Assembly (NCBI GenBank): GCA_026168455.1
Contig: CM047428.1
Location: 21,046,759 to 21,110,758, forward strand
Reading direction: 5' to 3'
Length of the DNA: 64,000 bases
From: Theocolax elegans
Lineage: Eukaryota; Arthropoda; Insecta; Hymenoptera; Cerocephalidae
Within the stretch, counting starts at the first letter, position 1; each line of letters opens with the position of its first letter. Below the pieces are notes generated by a model that had not been told where the DNA came from, searched no databases, and saw only the letters and a list, made by a program, of their open reading frames with translations. Both the position numbers and the translations under genes were made by a program. Positions 25,487-37,321 of this stretch are shown one piece after another.

Positions 25487-28400
25487 TTAACCCAATTTCT
25501 TGATGGAAGCCCATTTGTCCTTGATGCCCTCGATGGCGGTTTTGAGGTCCTCGAGCAAAGTTTTGACTTCGTCGTAAGTCTCGGTGCCAGTTTTCTTCAA
25601 TTCAGCCCAAGTTTCCTTGACCGATTGGTAAACTTCTTTGAATTCGTTGATAGCTTCTTGACCTTGAGTTTTGATCTCGTTGTAGGTCTCTTTAGCTTCT
25701 TCGATCAGTTTCAATCCCTTTTCACGGATGCTCAACCATTTTTCCTTGGCGATTTTGTAGGTCTCCTTGCTCTTGTCCTTCAGGGATGCCCACTTTTTCT
25801 TGCCCTTTTCGAGGAACAATTCCCATTTGTACTTAAGTTTGTCCCATTTGCCCTTGGGGATTGGTGCCAAGGTTGTTGTGGTGAACAGAGCGTCGTCTTC
25901 AGCGTCGTCGTCGTCGTCCTCGTCGTCGTCCAAATTGAATTCGGTGGTGGCGATTGACTAGAATTAGATAGATAATATTGAATTATGAAGCTTGCGTCAA
26001 CATAGATAAATAATCCAAACTTTAAAATTCATTGATTAGTGTTGACGAAAAAAATAGGTTAAATAATTAATATATTCGAAATTAATTGTATAAAGCTATC
26101 GTCAATATACAAAAATAAAATTGAAAGGTTAAAAATAATTTTGAAAATAAAAAAAAATTGATTACTGATGACAAAAAATAATCTACTAAAAAATTAGTAT
26201 AATTGAAATGAACGGTGAAGTACTCATCAAAATTGAAAAAACTTGAAATTGAACTAAATTATTGAAGCTTACATCAAAAATTAGAAAATTAAAAAGCTAA
26301 GATACATTTTTTACTCTTGACATAAAAAATTAAAGTATTTAGTAATTATTCTTAATTAGTCTATACCAAATTTTATTATTAACTATTGAAATAAAGTAAT
26401 CAATATTTTTCTACGGTTTTAATTTTTGTTGACTCGGTATTTAGATAAAACTAGAAAATCTGTTTTATCTTACCTGATCATCTGAGACATCGTCTTCAAC
26501 CTTGGCTACAGTCACTTCAGGTACCTGAAAAGTCAGAAATTCCTATTATTACCAATAATATAATTATTATGTACTTAAGTAGTATTCAATTTGCTTTAAG
26601 GGGGTGGCATACCCAGTGGGTTACCGACCGAGCAAAAAAAGACAATTATTGCATTTATTTAAAAAAATATGTAATTTAATGCAAAACCCAAATACAGAAG
26701 CACTAGGTAATAAAATAATAAGTAATTCGACGAAGTTCCTGGTCAATACGATAAAGACACTTTAAAAAATTTCTGCACCGAAAAATCAGAGATAATCGTA
26801 ATTTTCGGTGCACAAATTTTTTAAGGTGTCTTTATCGTATTGACCTGGAACTTCGTAGAATTACTTATTATTTTATTACCTAGTGCTTCTGTATTTGGGT
26901 TTTGCATTAAATTACATATTTTTTTAAATAAATGCAATAATTGTCTTTTTTTGCTCGGTCGGTAACCCACCGGGTATGCCACCTCCTTAAATATTATCTA
27001 CAAATTTTTTTATCCCTAAATCATTAAAATTTTTAGCTTGGCTTTTTAATAAATCATTACCCAAGAAAAGTGATTATTTACTATTGATGAATCCAAAATT
27101 ATTATCTCGAAAAACTCGTAACTATAGCATTTTCCGTACATTTCAAACTTCTTTTGAAATTATATAAAATTCATAGTTCCAAAATTTAGTTCTGGCTTTT
27201 ATTTTTGGATCGGTAAAGGTAGATCCCTGTAATTTGACTACCAGATCCATTTTAAGTATCATTGAATTTATAAAATTTTTAAAAACTCAATTATAACAAA
27301 GGTAAAATTATAATTAAAAGTGTTTTTTTTATATTAAATAACATAGACATTTTATTATGTCAATATGAATCTATCCAATATTTTATACTATTAACGGGGT
27401 GCCATAGTCAATATTTATCATCCCTACCTTATCAGCAATAGCGATTATTAGTAATAAATTTGTAAATAAAACAAAGTGTGAAAAAGTAAGAGAAGAGGCG
27501 CCTTCATTTATTGATAATATAACTGTGTGCCGAAATTCAGATTAAAATTATATTGCGTTTTTGAGAAAAGTCTTACCAAAAATGTGAACCTAACCTCAAC
27601 GAGGTGAAAAGATTTGATATTTTTGGTAAGACTTTTCTCAAAAACGCAATAATATTTAAATGTAAAATTCAGCACACAGTTAGATTGTCAATAAACGAAG
27701 GCGCCTCTTCTCTTATTTTTTCACATACGATTCTACTTTTTTATTAATTACTCATCAAAAATTGAGTATGGAACCCCCTTAAGTGGATGAAGGATCTAAA
27801 TTACAGGTATCTACTTTTTTTCGACAGAAACTTTGTATTTAAATTATTATAGTTTGATTTAATTTACAAAATTATTTTTATAGCTTGTGGAAGAACCTGC
27901 TGAACTAACTTTTTATAATAGAAACAGTTGGTTTATTCATGAAAATTACAAGAATATCACACTACGGGTAAAAAAATGGATTATTTTTGATAACAGAAAA
28001 AGCATATTTATATTAATTATTTAAAATTCTGAATAAAACGTATAAAGGTAGTTTAAAGCACTTTATAAAATGAAATATTAAGTTCGATTAAAGTTGAAAA
28101 AAAAAATTTTCGGTAATGTCAAATAGATAAATATTGATAACTCGAAAAATCTAAAATCTGAAAGAATTTACAAAGAAAATTTAAAGATTGTACAAATATA
28201 TTTCAGTATTACTATTTACGTACACAATTGCTTATTCAATGAAATTTAGGTAAACAATACACTGTCAGTAATAAAAAAAATATATTCAAATTATTAATTG
28301 GAATATTTGATAAAATTGATAAAAATATTTAAAATGTTTGATAAAATATGTCAGAGATTTCCCAAAAGAAAATATTTTTTAATTGAGATTTAATAAAAAA

Positions 28401-28722
28401 TACACTGTCGGTAGATCAAATAATAATTAATTTAAAAATTAAAAGAAAATTCGATGATTTCCTTTTAAGCAAAATTTCTAACTAACAGAAAATAAAGTTA
28501 TAGTCAAACGAATAGAAAATTAATAATGAAAAGAAAAAAAGTGAAACTTACGGCAACTTCATTTTGGGCAACTTCTGGTACTGGGCTGGACTATAAACAA
28601 TTACAAAAAAATTCACGTAAAAATTTATACCATCACGAAAAATAATGTATTGATTAAACAACAATACTCACGAATACCAACGCCGTACCCACAAGGAGAA
28701 GGAATAAAGTTTTAGCAATCAT
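25487..28722 (-). CDS. Secreted acidic/amphipathic helix-repeat protein B (4 exons, 203 aa), paralogue of A
   Basis: Exons on the minus strand: 28672-28722, 28552-28590, 26474-26524, 25487-25957; all introns are phase 0. Residues 1-17 (MIAKTLFLLLVGTALVF) match the signal exon of paralogue A in length and phase. Exons 2 and 3 are short and acidic (VPEV motifs as in A). Exon 4 opens with a run of Asp/Glu at residues 57-69, then TTTTLAP, then a Lys/Glu helix. Trp or Tyr stands at 85, 103, 121, 139, 157 and 175, all exactly 18 apart, and Trp at 196. Unlike A it has not expanded the acidic exons. Its 2-kb intron 2 carries two foldback MITEs. The lysine-rich helix next to an Asp/Glu tract gives a strongly dipolar protein. 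Function is unknown; the shared architecture makes common descent with A near certain. Confidence 0.85.
26596..26990. mobile_element. Foldback MITE 1 with TTAA ends, in intron 2 of gene B
   Basis: A near-perfect palindrome of about 395 bases. The left arm begins TTAAGGGGGTGGCATACC. The right arm is its complement, ending GGTATGCCACCTCCTTAA. The centre lies near 26790. TTAA at both borders matches the target preference of piggyBac-type transposons, so a piggyBac-derived non-autonomous element is the best guess. Confidence 0.75.
27391..27782. mobile_element. Foldback MITE 2 with TTAA ends, in the same intron
   Basis: About 392 bases. It begins TTAACGGGGTGCCATAG and ends TATGGAACCCCCTTAA. Long inner arms share words such as GAAGAGGCGCCTTC and GTTTTTGAGAAAAGTCTTACC. 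The middle sequence differs from MITE 1, but the TTAA borders and G-rich tips are alike. It sits inside a copy of the GATGTCGG-type dispersed repeat, so it inserted later than that repeat. Confidence 0.75.
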
Positions 28723-28762
28723 GGTTGAAAAACGTGTCTGAAAAATCGAATCTCCGTTACGA

Positions 28763-28771
28763 TTATATATA
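28763..28771 (-). promoter_or_regulatory. TATA box of helix-repeat gene B
   Basis: TATATATAA-type box on the minus strand, about 40 bases upstream of the ATG at 28720-28722. Promoter layout is like paralogue A. Confidence 0.6.
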
Positions 28772-29310
28772 GAGCTAAAAAACGTAAAACGCGCCACTTA
28801 ATTAAATATTACTATTCACAAATATTGGTCTTCTCACGAAATTTACCGAAAAAAAAAAATTTTATATACATTCTAAGCTATTTTACTCGAGTCAACGTGT
28901 ATGTGTATCTATTTACTTTACTCTATTTGTTTATCTTTTATTATCGAACTATCGGATGTTGGATCACGTAATATTAAAATTTTTTTATCGGATAACTTTT
29001 TTCTTTTATTTTCTTTTCGATTACGTATTAACACGTGCGCCGTATTTAAATTGTTTCAATACAAAATATATAACGCACAGTTAATATTTATTTGTTGGAA
29101 TTTTATAAACAACTGTCTTCGATTTTTATTTTAAAACAGTGTAGGTAAATTGTTCAAGAACAACTAAGGTTGATAAAATTATTTTTTAATTTAATTTTTC
29201 ATTGATATTTTCAATATGTACATAATATTTTCCAGTTCGATGAAAAAATTTCATCTAAATAAAGAGACTGTTTTTACACTTGTATACTTTAACAAAAAAT
29301 TAAATGTTCA

Positions 29311-30205
29311 CCAGAATTATCTAAAAAGTCTACTTTATTGACTTCAGTGTGGGCAGTAAAACCACATTTTATTTCCCGCATTTTAACTATTTTATTCCCT
29401 TGGTGGATAAATAATTAGTCCATTCAAACCGTTAAAAAAATCAATTGACTTAAAACGAGGGAATAAAATTGTATTTTATTCCTTAGGGATTTAAAGTGCT
29501 TGGTCTCTATATGGAGTTGAAGTATTTTTTCTCCCTAGGACATTAAAGTACTTTTAATTCCCGACAGTCACTTTTCAATCATGGCATTCACTTTGCCGTT
29601 AATATGAAAGAAAATAGTAACCAACACATTTTTAGGTACGACTTCAAATTTTGCGAGCGAAAAAATATTGTAAAAACAAGGAAATTTAAATTGATACACA
29701 ACAAAAAGAAACATTAAATTGTTGTTATTATCCAACAAAGTGATCTGTTTTGGATGATAAATTTTATATAAACTTCCGAAGTAAAAAATAGGCATTTATT
29801 ACCAATATGAAGGTTGCTGCCCGAGCTTTAGCTTTTGGTATAGTAATTCATCCTAAGGAATAATAGCCTTTTACTCTCGAAGTGCGTATAAACTTTTCAC
29901 CCTGATCATTTAAAAAGTCCTTTTTTGCAATAACAATTTTTTTTAAATTTTTACATGTTGTTCAATAATGTAAAATTTTTTTATATGTCTAATTTAATAT
30001 AATAAATTTAATTTTGTATTTATGTAAAAAGTCTAAGCTATAGGTAAGTGTTCAAAACAAAAAAGAGGGTCTACGATGAATAAAATGGGACTACAGGGAA
30101 TAAAGTAAGTCTACGGAGAATAGAATCATCAAAGGAATAAAATGCAATTTTACTCTCTTCGTAGAGTTCAATAAAGTAGACTTTTTGATTAGGGTCAAAA
30201 AGTAG
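29311..30205. repeat. ACTTTATTCCC repeat element(s) beside gene B
   Basis: AAAAAGTCTACTTTATTGAC at about 29318 opens a set of TTTTATTCCC words to 29.58 kb. A second element opens at 29899 with CCCTGATCATTTAAAAAGTCC and closes at about 30200 with the inverted end GACTTTTTGATTAGGGTC. The family is the same as at 19.68-20.06 kb. Confidence 0.55.
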
Positions 30206-31318
30206 ATTATTCCGTTAGATGAATTACTAGATAAAATACTAATTTTTCTCCCTCGGCGCATAAATAAGTAATTACTTAATAAACAGTATCATACACGTTA
30301 TATTTGTTTCTGTGTGACTAAATTTTTTTATTATTTTAATATTGCACCTTTTATGTCCCCAATTTTGTGCTAATAACGATGGAGATCATACGATGTCTTT
30401 GTTAAGAAAGCATTTGTTAAAAATACATTCCCTAATATTACGTTATTGATTTATTGGGTTATTTATATTGGTTTATTGATTTATTTGTTCATTGGTTTAT
30501 TGGTATTTAAAAGTTAATGTTCAAAAATTATTAAGTCGTTGTTACTAATTTAAATTCATTATTTTAAAAAAATGTAGTTAATGTACAGTAAATGCATTCT
30601 TACTTTTTCATGTGTAAGATATTAAGTTTTTGGATATTAAGGTGTTCTATTGGGTTACTTATTTATTTATTCGGTTTATTGAGTTATTTTTATTTTTTTT
30701 TTCAGTTTAATACTTGATACTTAATGTGTACAAATAAAAAACCAATGTTTGAATTTTAATTAAAAGGTTATTCTCAATTGTATTTTGAAGGCTAGATCTC
30801 GTAGTCTCGTGAAAAAGAAAATGTATCTTTACTTTCGCACAAAAGCTCCAAGTGTTCCAATATTGAATTATACATAATATTTTACATATTTTAATCGCGA
30901 GACTGATAAGGAAATAAGACGCACTGTTCAAAACTGATTTTCTAGCATTATTAACGCACATTTTTATCTTTTTCATTCTATAAAACGTACGTTCGTGTAT
31001 AAACAAAAGTGTATTTTGTTAAGGTTACTTTTTAAAATATAATGGTGGAGTACAGTGAATTCAAGGTCACTAGAAAATTCAAAACGCTAGCACATTTTAT
31101 TTTTGGTTTTGCAATTTTTTACATCGTGGTGACAATGCTCTCTAGTCTGAAAATAATTTTTTCTTTACAATTTGTAGTTTATTTATGGCAGTTACATAAA
31201 AAATAACGATGTAAATATTATAAAAAATAAAACAAAATGTTTTTTTAAAGATAAATTTAATCGTTTGCTATAAAGGTTAAAGACAAATTATTATACGAGT
31301 TTTGCGAAGGGGATGTCG

Positions 31319-31690
31319 GATCCAGAAAATGATCATTTTGTACTTTTTTTATAAACAAATGAATAAAGTTTTTAAAAAACGCCGAACGTCAAGCCCTTAA
31401 GCATATTTTAAATAATATACCCAATTTTTTTCAGATTTTTAAATCCATAATTTGATCACGATAATTGGGTTGATAGATTATGCTTTTTTTTGACTAATAA
31501 TTACCGACCAAACATTGTTTACTCAATTATTATTTAAGAAATGTTTTTTCATTAAAAAATCAAAACATCAAGCCTTTCCTTATGTTTTCAGCTATCCGTA
31601 TGATTTTTTTTCAGATTTTTAATGCAATATTTTAGATATAATTTTTGGGTTGAAAGGTGCAGATTCCTGTAATTTGGGTCCGACATCCCG
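31319..31690. mobile_element. MITE with GGGATGTCGG(A/T)CC inverted ends
   Basis: About 372 bases, from GGGGATGTCGGATCC to GGGTCCGACATCCC. This is the best-delimited copy of the family at 9066-9619. Inner sequence is AT-rich with the TTTTTTTCAGATTTTTAA core. No clear target duplication was found. Confidence 0.6.
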
Positions 31691-33184
31691 TTAAATAAAA
31701 GGACTTACTCATCGTTTTCTATGGTTGGTGGAAGTCCCAGAGAAACCTTACCAAAAAAAAAAAAAAAAAATAAAATTCAAAAAAGAAAAATTATTAAAAG
31801 GCATTTCGACTAGAGCTCTCTAGCACACGGAGAAAATTGTCTTAGTAAATATTACTATACTGTAAAGGAATCTGGGGACAGATTTAATATTTTGTAGATT
31901 TTTCCTATATACTTTTTGTAATTCATGCTATACGTAAACTTTATAAAATTTTATAGTAAAAATTACTATACGTATAAAATTGCACGTTACAAATATTTGC
32001 AATTTATTCAATGTATTTTTATAAAAAAATATGTGAAATATTTACTAAACAGTGTAATAAAAATTCCTCTTTCAGAAACGAAGTTTTTATTATTATCAAT
32101 CGTGACTTATCAAGGATTAGTACTATCTGACAATATAGGTGGCGACCACGAGTGCAATACAATTATCAAATGGTCAAATTTTAAATCGGTCCGTATATTC
32201 AATAAAAGGTCAACGAGAAGACAAGCAGATCATGAAATTGTATCTTAGCAATTAGGTTAGGTTAGCGTGTCTAGATTACTGCAAGGAAAAAATAGTTCCG
32301 ATGTTTTATTTTAAATATTCTTGCTGGATCAACAAATTCCTTTGCTCGATTTGGAATAACAAAACTATATTGCTAGTATAATAATAAAAAAGAGTTATCG
32401 AGATGACAAAATCGAATCATTGCGTTAACAATTATTAATGCTAAAATGCATATATGTTAATTGTAAGAGCAAAAAGTATTGGAATGGACAAAATTAATAG
32501 TAATGTAACTGTAAGGCGATGTCGGAAAAATGTAATTAAAATATTGAATTAAAAATCTAAAAAAATTCATAAGAATAGTTTAAAAGATAAGGGTGAGCCT
32601 TAGGTATTGATTTTTTAAGTAAATACGGTATATTGAATATAGTTGTATATAAATATAATTGTACCAGTATTTTTAAAAAAAATTCATTCTTTTGTTTATA
32701 AAAAATATAAAAATAGTGACAATTTTTATTCTTATGAAAAAAGCAACTTAAAGTTCTTAAATTTCATTAATTTTATTATTTTGTAAAAAATTAAATAACA
32801 TATTTTAAACTAATGTAAGAGTTACCATCACTTACATTGAACAATGTTAATGACATGGAATCGTACAAGGATTCTATGTCAACACGAAACCATTTTTCAG
32901 TAATACAAACTTCAAATGTAAATAAGTGAATGTTGAAACCTAAATTGTTTAACATACCACCTAAAAATATAGGAGTATTATTTACGAAAATGATATATTT
33001 TATGTTTTATCCCAATGTAGGTAAGAGTACTGATCAATACCTAAAATAACATATAACTCCAAATGGAATCTAAAAATGCAAAAAAGGTCATTAGGCACGA
33101 CCGCTACACGGGAGAGCCTTATATTTTCATCATCGCAAAATGTGTGATGCATCAAAATATAAGTTTGTAAGAGAAATTTATGTG

Positions 33185-33310
33185 TATTAGAATTCATTTA
33201 AGGCCCTCCCTAAAATGTATGTATGGATGTATGTATGTATGTATTCATGTATCAAAGATAACTCAGTCAATTTTTTACCGATTAACCTGTGATTCACAGG
33301 GTAACTTCGT
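33185..33310 (+). mobile_element. Helitron-like 5' end candidate
   Basis: TCCCTAAAATGTATGTATGG followed by (TATG)n and then AACTCAGTCAATTTTTTACCGATTAACC. A TC start, a TATG run and a 'contend-with-gene' style AT stretch are common at the 5' ends of insect Helitrons. The base before TC is C rather than the usual A. The call rests on general resemblance only. Confidence 0.3.
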
Positions 33311-33439
33311 CATAATGTAATTAGATAATGGTCCTATTTTCAGATATATACCACTGAAACACTTTAACTCACGGCATTATTTTTCATTCCTTAGAAACGG
33401 TTTTGTACCATTATCTTGAAATGTATTAATTCTACATAA

Positions 33440-33755
33440 AAACTTTATACGGACAAAATGTTTGTCTCAAAATAACAAAACTTTTTCCTATTGTACACTT
33501 AACGCTCAAAACAATATTTTCGAAGATAAACATAGAAAAACGGTCAAAATAACGAAAAAAGCACAAAAAAAACACGTTTTTTCGCAATAAAACGAAATTT
33601 ATTGTTTTTACTGAAAAACTTTTAATGAATAAAATGTTCGTATTAAAATAATAAACCTTTTTTCTATTATACACTTAACGCTCAAAACAATATTTTCGAA
33701 GATAAACATAGAAAAACGGTTAAAGTAATCAAAAAAATATGAAAAAACGTTAAAA
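33440..33755. repeat. 176-bp tandem repeat, nearly two copies
   Basis: The block ACACTTAACGCTCAAAACAA plus about 45 following bases occurs at 33495 and again at 33671, nearly identical. Flanking parts of the unit are more diverged. It is not seen elsewhere in the window. Confidence 0.7.
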
Positions 33756-33792
33756 AGTTGACTTCTATTGTATAATTATTGTTGATGTAATA

Positions 33793-34328
33793 TCATTTTC
33801 TTATATCAGTATTTGTCGTATGTAAGTCTGTAATATCTTTCTCCGTTTCAGCATTTTCGTCATCTGATAAATTGCTACCATCTTGTAAATCTGGTCCAAC
33901 TATTTCAGAAATATAGTCAAGTGATGCCTTAACCGCCAATTTTTCAATCTTTCTTGAAGTGTCAAATTTTGTACACCATTCTAAAATTAATTATATTTAT
34001 GTAAAAAATGAAAATAAAATATTGAAATTATTATTATTGTTACTAAAAATGATTCCTATCTAACATTTTTGTTTTGAAGGCGTACTTTTTTGAAATTCAG
34101 GTACCCAACTGGTATGACTTTATCATTTAAATGCACTACACTTTCATACTCATCTTTAAAATAAATTAATTATTTTACAATTATTTTACAAAAAGTAAAA
34201 AATTATTTTCTTTTATGCTATAATAAAAACTTACATTACAATACTTTTGATGTACAAAGGACAATTTAAACAAATGTTTTATACTCTCCTTCTCCTTCTC
34301 CAAAAATGTTTAAGCCATACTTTCCTTT
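33793..34328 (-). pseudogene. DPH6 (diphthine-ammonia ligase) 3' fragment, broken
   Basis: DPH6 catalyses the ATP-dependent amidation that completes diphthamide on elongation factor 2. Three exons with GT-AG-like borders can be seen: 34235-34328, 34086-34153 and 33793-33980. The first reads KYGLNIFGEGEGEY, matching the family motif KYGLNxCGEGGEYE. The second reads DEYESVVHLNDKVIPVGYL, matching the D-E-x-E-V-V-x-H-S/N-D...P-V-A/G-Y-L block. A stop (TAA) interrupts the first exon, and a one-base shift would restore the run into the second. The third exon is long and acidic (SDDENAETEKD) but does not join in phase. There is no ATP-binding N-terminus. It is a dead fragment of genomic, not cDNA, origin because introns remain. 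DPH6 identity is by motif memory. Confidence 0.65.
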
Positions 34329-34400
34329 CTAAAAAAATAATATATGTATGTATAAAATAATATACCTGTTAATAGACAATTACATTGTAATCTATCTTAA

Positions 34401-34871
34401 GATTTTTTAATAATAAATTTTTTTTTTTATTCTTGATTTTGTGCCCTCTTTTTTCCTGGCACTACCTACCGTTTATCCCCTGGGGGACTTTAACGGTGTC
34501 CACCTACCACCTATGTGTGGGTGCTTTATCCCTCCCTTAAAAACCCCACCATCTCGCATTCGCCCGGGGTTATGCCCGTGGATGAGGGAAACCTGTGAAG
34601 CAGGGAAAACCTCACCCGAGATGGCCGGTGTATTCGAAACATTCTTTTTGGGTGTCAAAGTCACATTGCGTAGGCCTTGACACCGAAACCGAATGTTTCA
34701 CACCTCCCGCTCACGTTGTGGAATGTGAAAAACACCTAACCGATCACGAAAGCCGCACGAGAATGGTCTCCCATCCAAGTACTAACCGCGCTCAGCGCTG
34801 CTTAACTTTCGCGATCGGCCGAGGTGCGCTTCCACCACTCCGCCACCGCGTCGGTCGATTTTTTAATAATA
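34401..34871 (-). mobile_element. 5S rRNA-derived SINE with perfect 15-bp target duplication
   Basis: Element body 34416-34856 on the minus strand. The direct repeat GATTTTTTAATAATA sits at 34401-34415 and 34857-34871. The head contains AAGTTAAGCAGCGCTGAGCG and GGTTAGTACTTGGATGGGAG, the internal-promoter region (A box to C box) of 5S rRNA, so it belongs to the SINE3 type rather than to tRNA SINEs. The body is GC-rich, unlike its surroundings, and the tail is A-rich (CAAGAATAAAAAAAAAAA). About 440 bases. It is not a 5S gene: only the promoter-bearing part matches and the flanks are a SINE body. It inserted between the DPH6 and LARP1 fragments. Confidence 0.85.
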
Positions 34872-34976
34872 TATTTTAATATAACAATTTCAAAGTATAA
34901 ATTTTATTTGTACCGTAAAATACAATTTCTATCTAAAAATTCTGAATATATATCTTATGTAAATAAATGCACGTAC

Positions 34977-35597
34977 CACTTTTATAATTTTTCACTGTTT
35001 TCACTTGAAAATCTTTATAAAGTTGTGGTCTGAATTTTTGTTCTATACCGTAATTATAAAATCAAAACAGACAATTAACCCATAACAATATCCTTCATAT
35101 CCTTCACATACATATTCATAAGCTATTGTCCTAAACTATTCGTACATAGTGCAAATAAAATTCTCCTTTAAGAAAAATGACCAAAATTGGAAGAGTGTGT
35201 TCACCTCTTGTAACTTCTCTATACCAAGTTGTTAACGCTCTGAAATAAAAAGAGATTCCATGAATTCTAAAGTGAATGACTTTATGTAAATTTTATGAAT
35301 GATGAATATAACAACATGATTAATATCAACATGATTTCTTTAGCTAAGAAAAGAAAACATTATAATAATCATCATCACATTAAGAATTTATAACTTTGTT
35401 ACAAAAAGTAAATTCAAGATTTTTTAATACCTTACCTCTTAAACAACGTGAATGATATTGATGATACACTTGTTGAGTGAAACTCGTTTACTTTCAATAA
35501 CGAATGACTAGGATGTTGGAAAGTTGACAATGATTGCGGAGCACTACCGTAACTACTAGCTAAGAAACCTTTGTTTGAACTTGTATCAGCACTACTT
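34977..35597 (-). pseudogene. LARP1 DM15-region fragment, broken
   Basis: LARP1 binds the 5' cap and TOP motifs of mRNAs through its C-terminal DM15 repeats. Exon 35436-35597 contains STFQHPSHSLLK and then, in another frame, FTQQVYHQYHSRCL, which matches the start of DM15. Exon 34977-35239 contains NTLFQFWSFFLKEN, then MYE and FRTIA, and finally FRPQLYKDFQ in a further frame. These are successive DM15 motifs in the right order. Stop codons and at least two frameshifts break it. A CAG acceptor and GTAAGG donor remain, so it is a duplicated genomic piece rather than a retrocopy. The N-terminal La module is absent. Coding-like debris at 36.08-36.2 kb may be another exon. Confidence 0.75.
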
Positions 35598-37321
35598 CTG
35601 TATAAATATAAAATAAAAAGAAAAACCTATTATTATTGTAATAGAAAATAAAGCTAAATATTCAAAACCATAAAAAATATCACATTAAGTAATGAAAGTT
35701 GTTAGAAGATAACACATTAAACATCAGTTAATGGATTGAAAATCTTAATGTTCGAAAAACACTTTAATTAATATTGCATAATTACATAATTTAACAATTG
35801 TTATATATGTTAAATAAAAATTATACTGTGCTTAAATTATAAATTTTATAAGCTTATTTCAAAATTAATATATATGTAATTTATATATTTACCCTGAATA
35901 TGTTCTCGGTCTTTATAATTATAAGTGCCGTTCTTTTAAATTATTGTATTTATTATTACATAATAAGAACTTTAATAGTAAAATAATAAATACAACATTA
36001 AATGCAAACTTAATGTAATTTAAAATAAATTAAAAAATGTAATAATAAAATGTCACAAACCGTTAATGTATACCATATCAACCTTGAGAAAGATTAAACA
36101 TCGCCAAACTATCCCAATACAAAACAAGAGGCTCGTGGTTAGTTGTTGAATTGAACCATTATTGTTCGACTGACTACCATTGTTACTCTTGTATTAAAAT
36201 TGACTAGTAGGTGAATTACTCCTATAATTCATAATTATCTTATATAAATTATCTTTAAATTTAATTATAATGTATTCTATAAATTGAAACATAAATACAA
36301 TGTAAAAAAATAAATATTACTTAGTTATTGACAACTTACGGCAACTTAATATATTCAAAAATAAATAAAATATAAATCTTATACAATAAATAAATTAACT
36401 AGATAATAAATAAAAATTATTTACCATTCAAAAATAGTTATTATTCTATTATTTTCAAATACTGCCAACATTGGACAAATACTGGACAAGAGCTATTCTG
36501 CTATTTTGTAATGCTCACTTAACTTTATATTATTAGAATAACTAATATCATACAGTAAAACTTCATGAAAATCATATAAAAACTATGTGTATACGTAACA
36601 TATATATACATAATGTATATACATAATTTTATATACACAATAAAATAAATAAACTAACGTTATATTTATTGTCCGTTTAAATAGTGACATCAGCGCCATC
36701 ATATACACATAACTATAATGTATATCGCATTTTATGTAACCCGCGTCCCGTATCCCAATTTGAATTTCAAATTTTTTTTTATTTTTTTACAAAAATATTT
36801 ATTTATAACAATTCTCTTTTTTTAATTTATTTTTTAATACAAAAAATCGCATAAAAAAAAGAATTATAATAAAAAATTTTATTTATTAAAAAAAACTAAT
36901 ATTTTTATGACAAAATTTGATATAAAAAATATAAAACAGTAAAAAATATTTACCACACATAAAAATAAAATTTTTAAAATAATCTAAACCCTGTAAAGCA
37001 TGTTTTCAATATGTCCAAATTATTCTAAATTTTAAATTGAAATTTAATTAAAATTTTTAAATAAAATTAAACAAAAAACTTTGTTCTTAAACTTGATAAA
37101 TTTGGACTTACTTGGAACGTTAATAAACATAACGAATTTATTGTGTCCGCGAATTCTAAGAATATATTGATTTTATATTACTTAAATATATTTGTCTTTT
37201 CAAATATTATAATTACTTTTTTCTTAATTTTTCTTAATTTATTTAATTAATAAAAAAAAGAAATCATTAACGTTTACATGTTATTAATAACATTGTAATT
37301 TAATATAGAAGTTATAATAAT

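Larger units (their letters stand above)
28780..33180. other. AT-rich interval with repeats and no recognisable gene
   Basis: Upstream of gene B there are only AT-rich DNA and repeats: ACTTTATTCCC-type elements at 29.31-30.2 kb, a GATGTCGG MITE at 31.32-31.69 kb and a fragment of that family near 32.5 kb. Open frames of about 100 residues near 30.7 and 31.9 kb have no domain, splice context or codon bias. Confidence 0.5.

Noticed and set aside
32255..32275. TTAGGTTAGGTTAG, telomere-like repeat
   Set aside because: Only two to three units, surrounded by ordinary AT-rich DNA.
34740..34830. A 5S rRNA gene on the minus strand
   Set aside because: Only the internal-promoter region matches, and it is embedded in a SINE body with an A-rich tail and target duplication.
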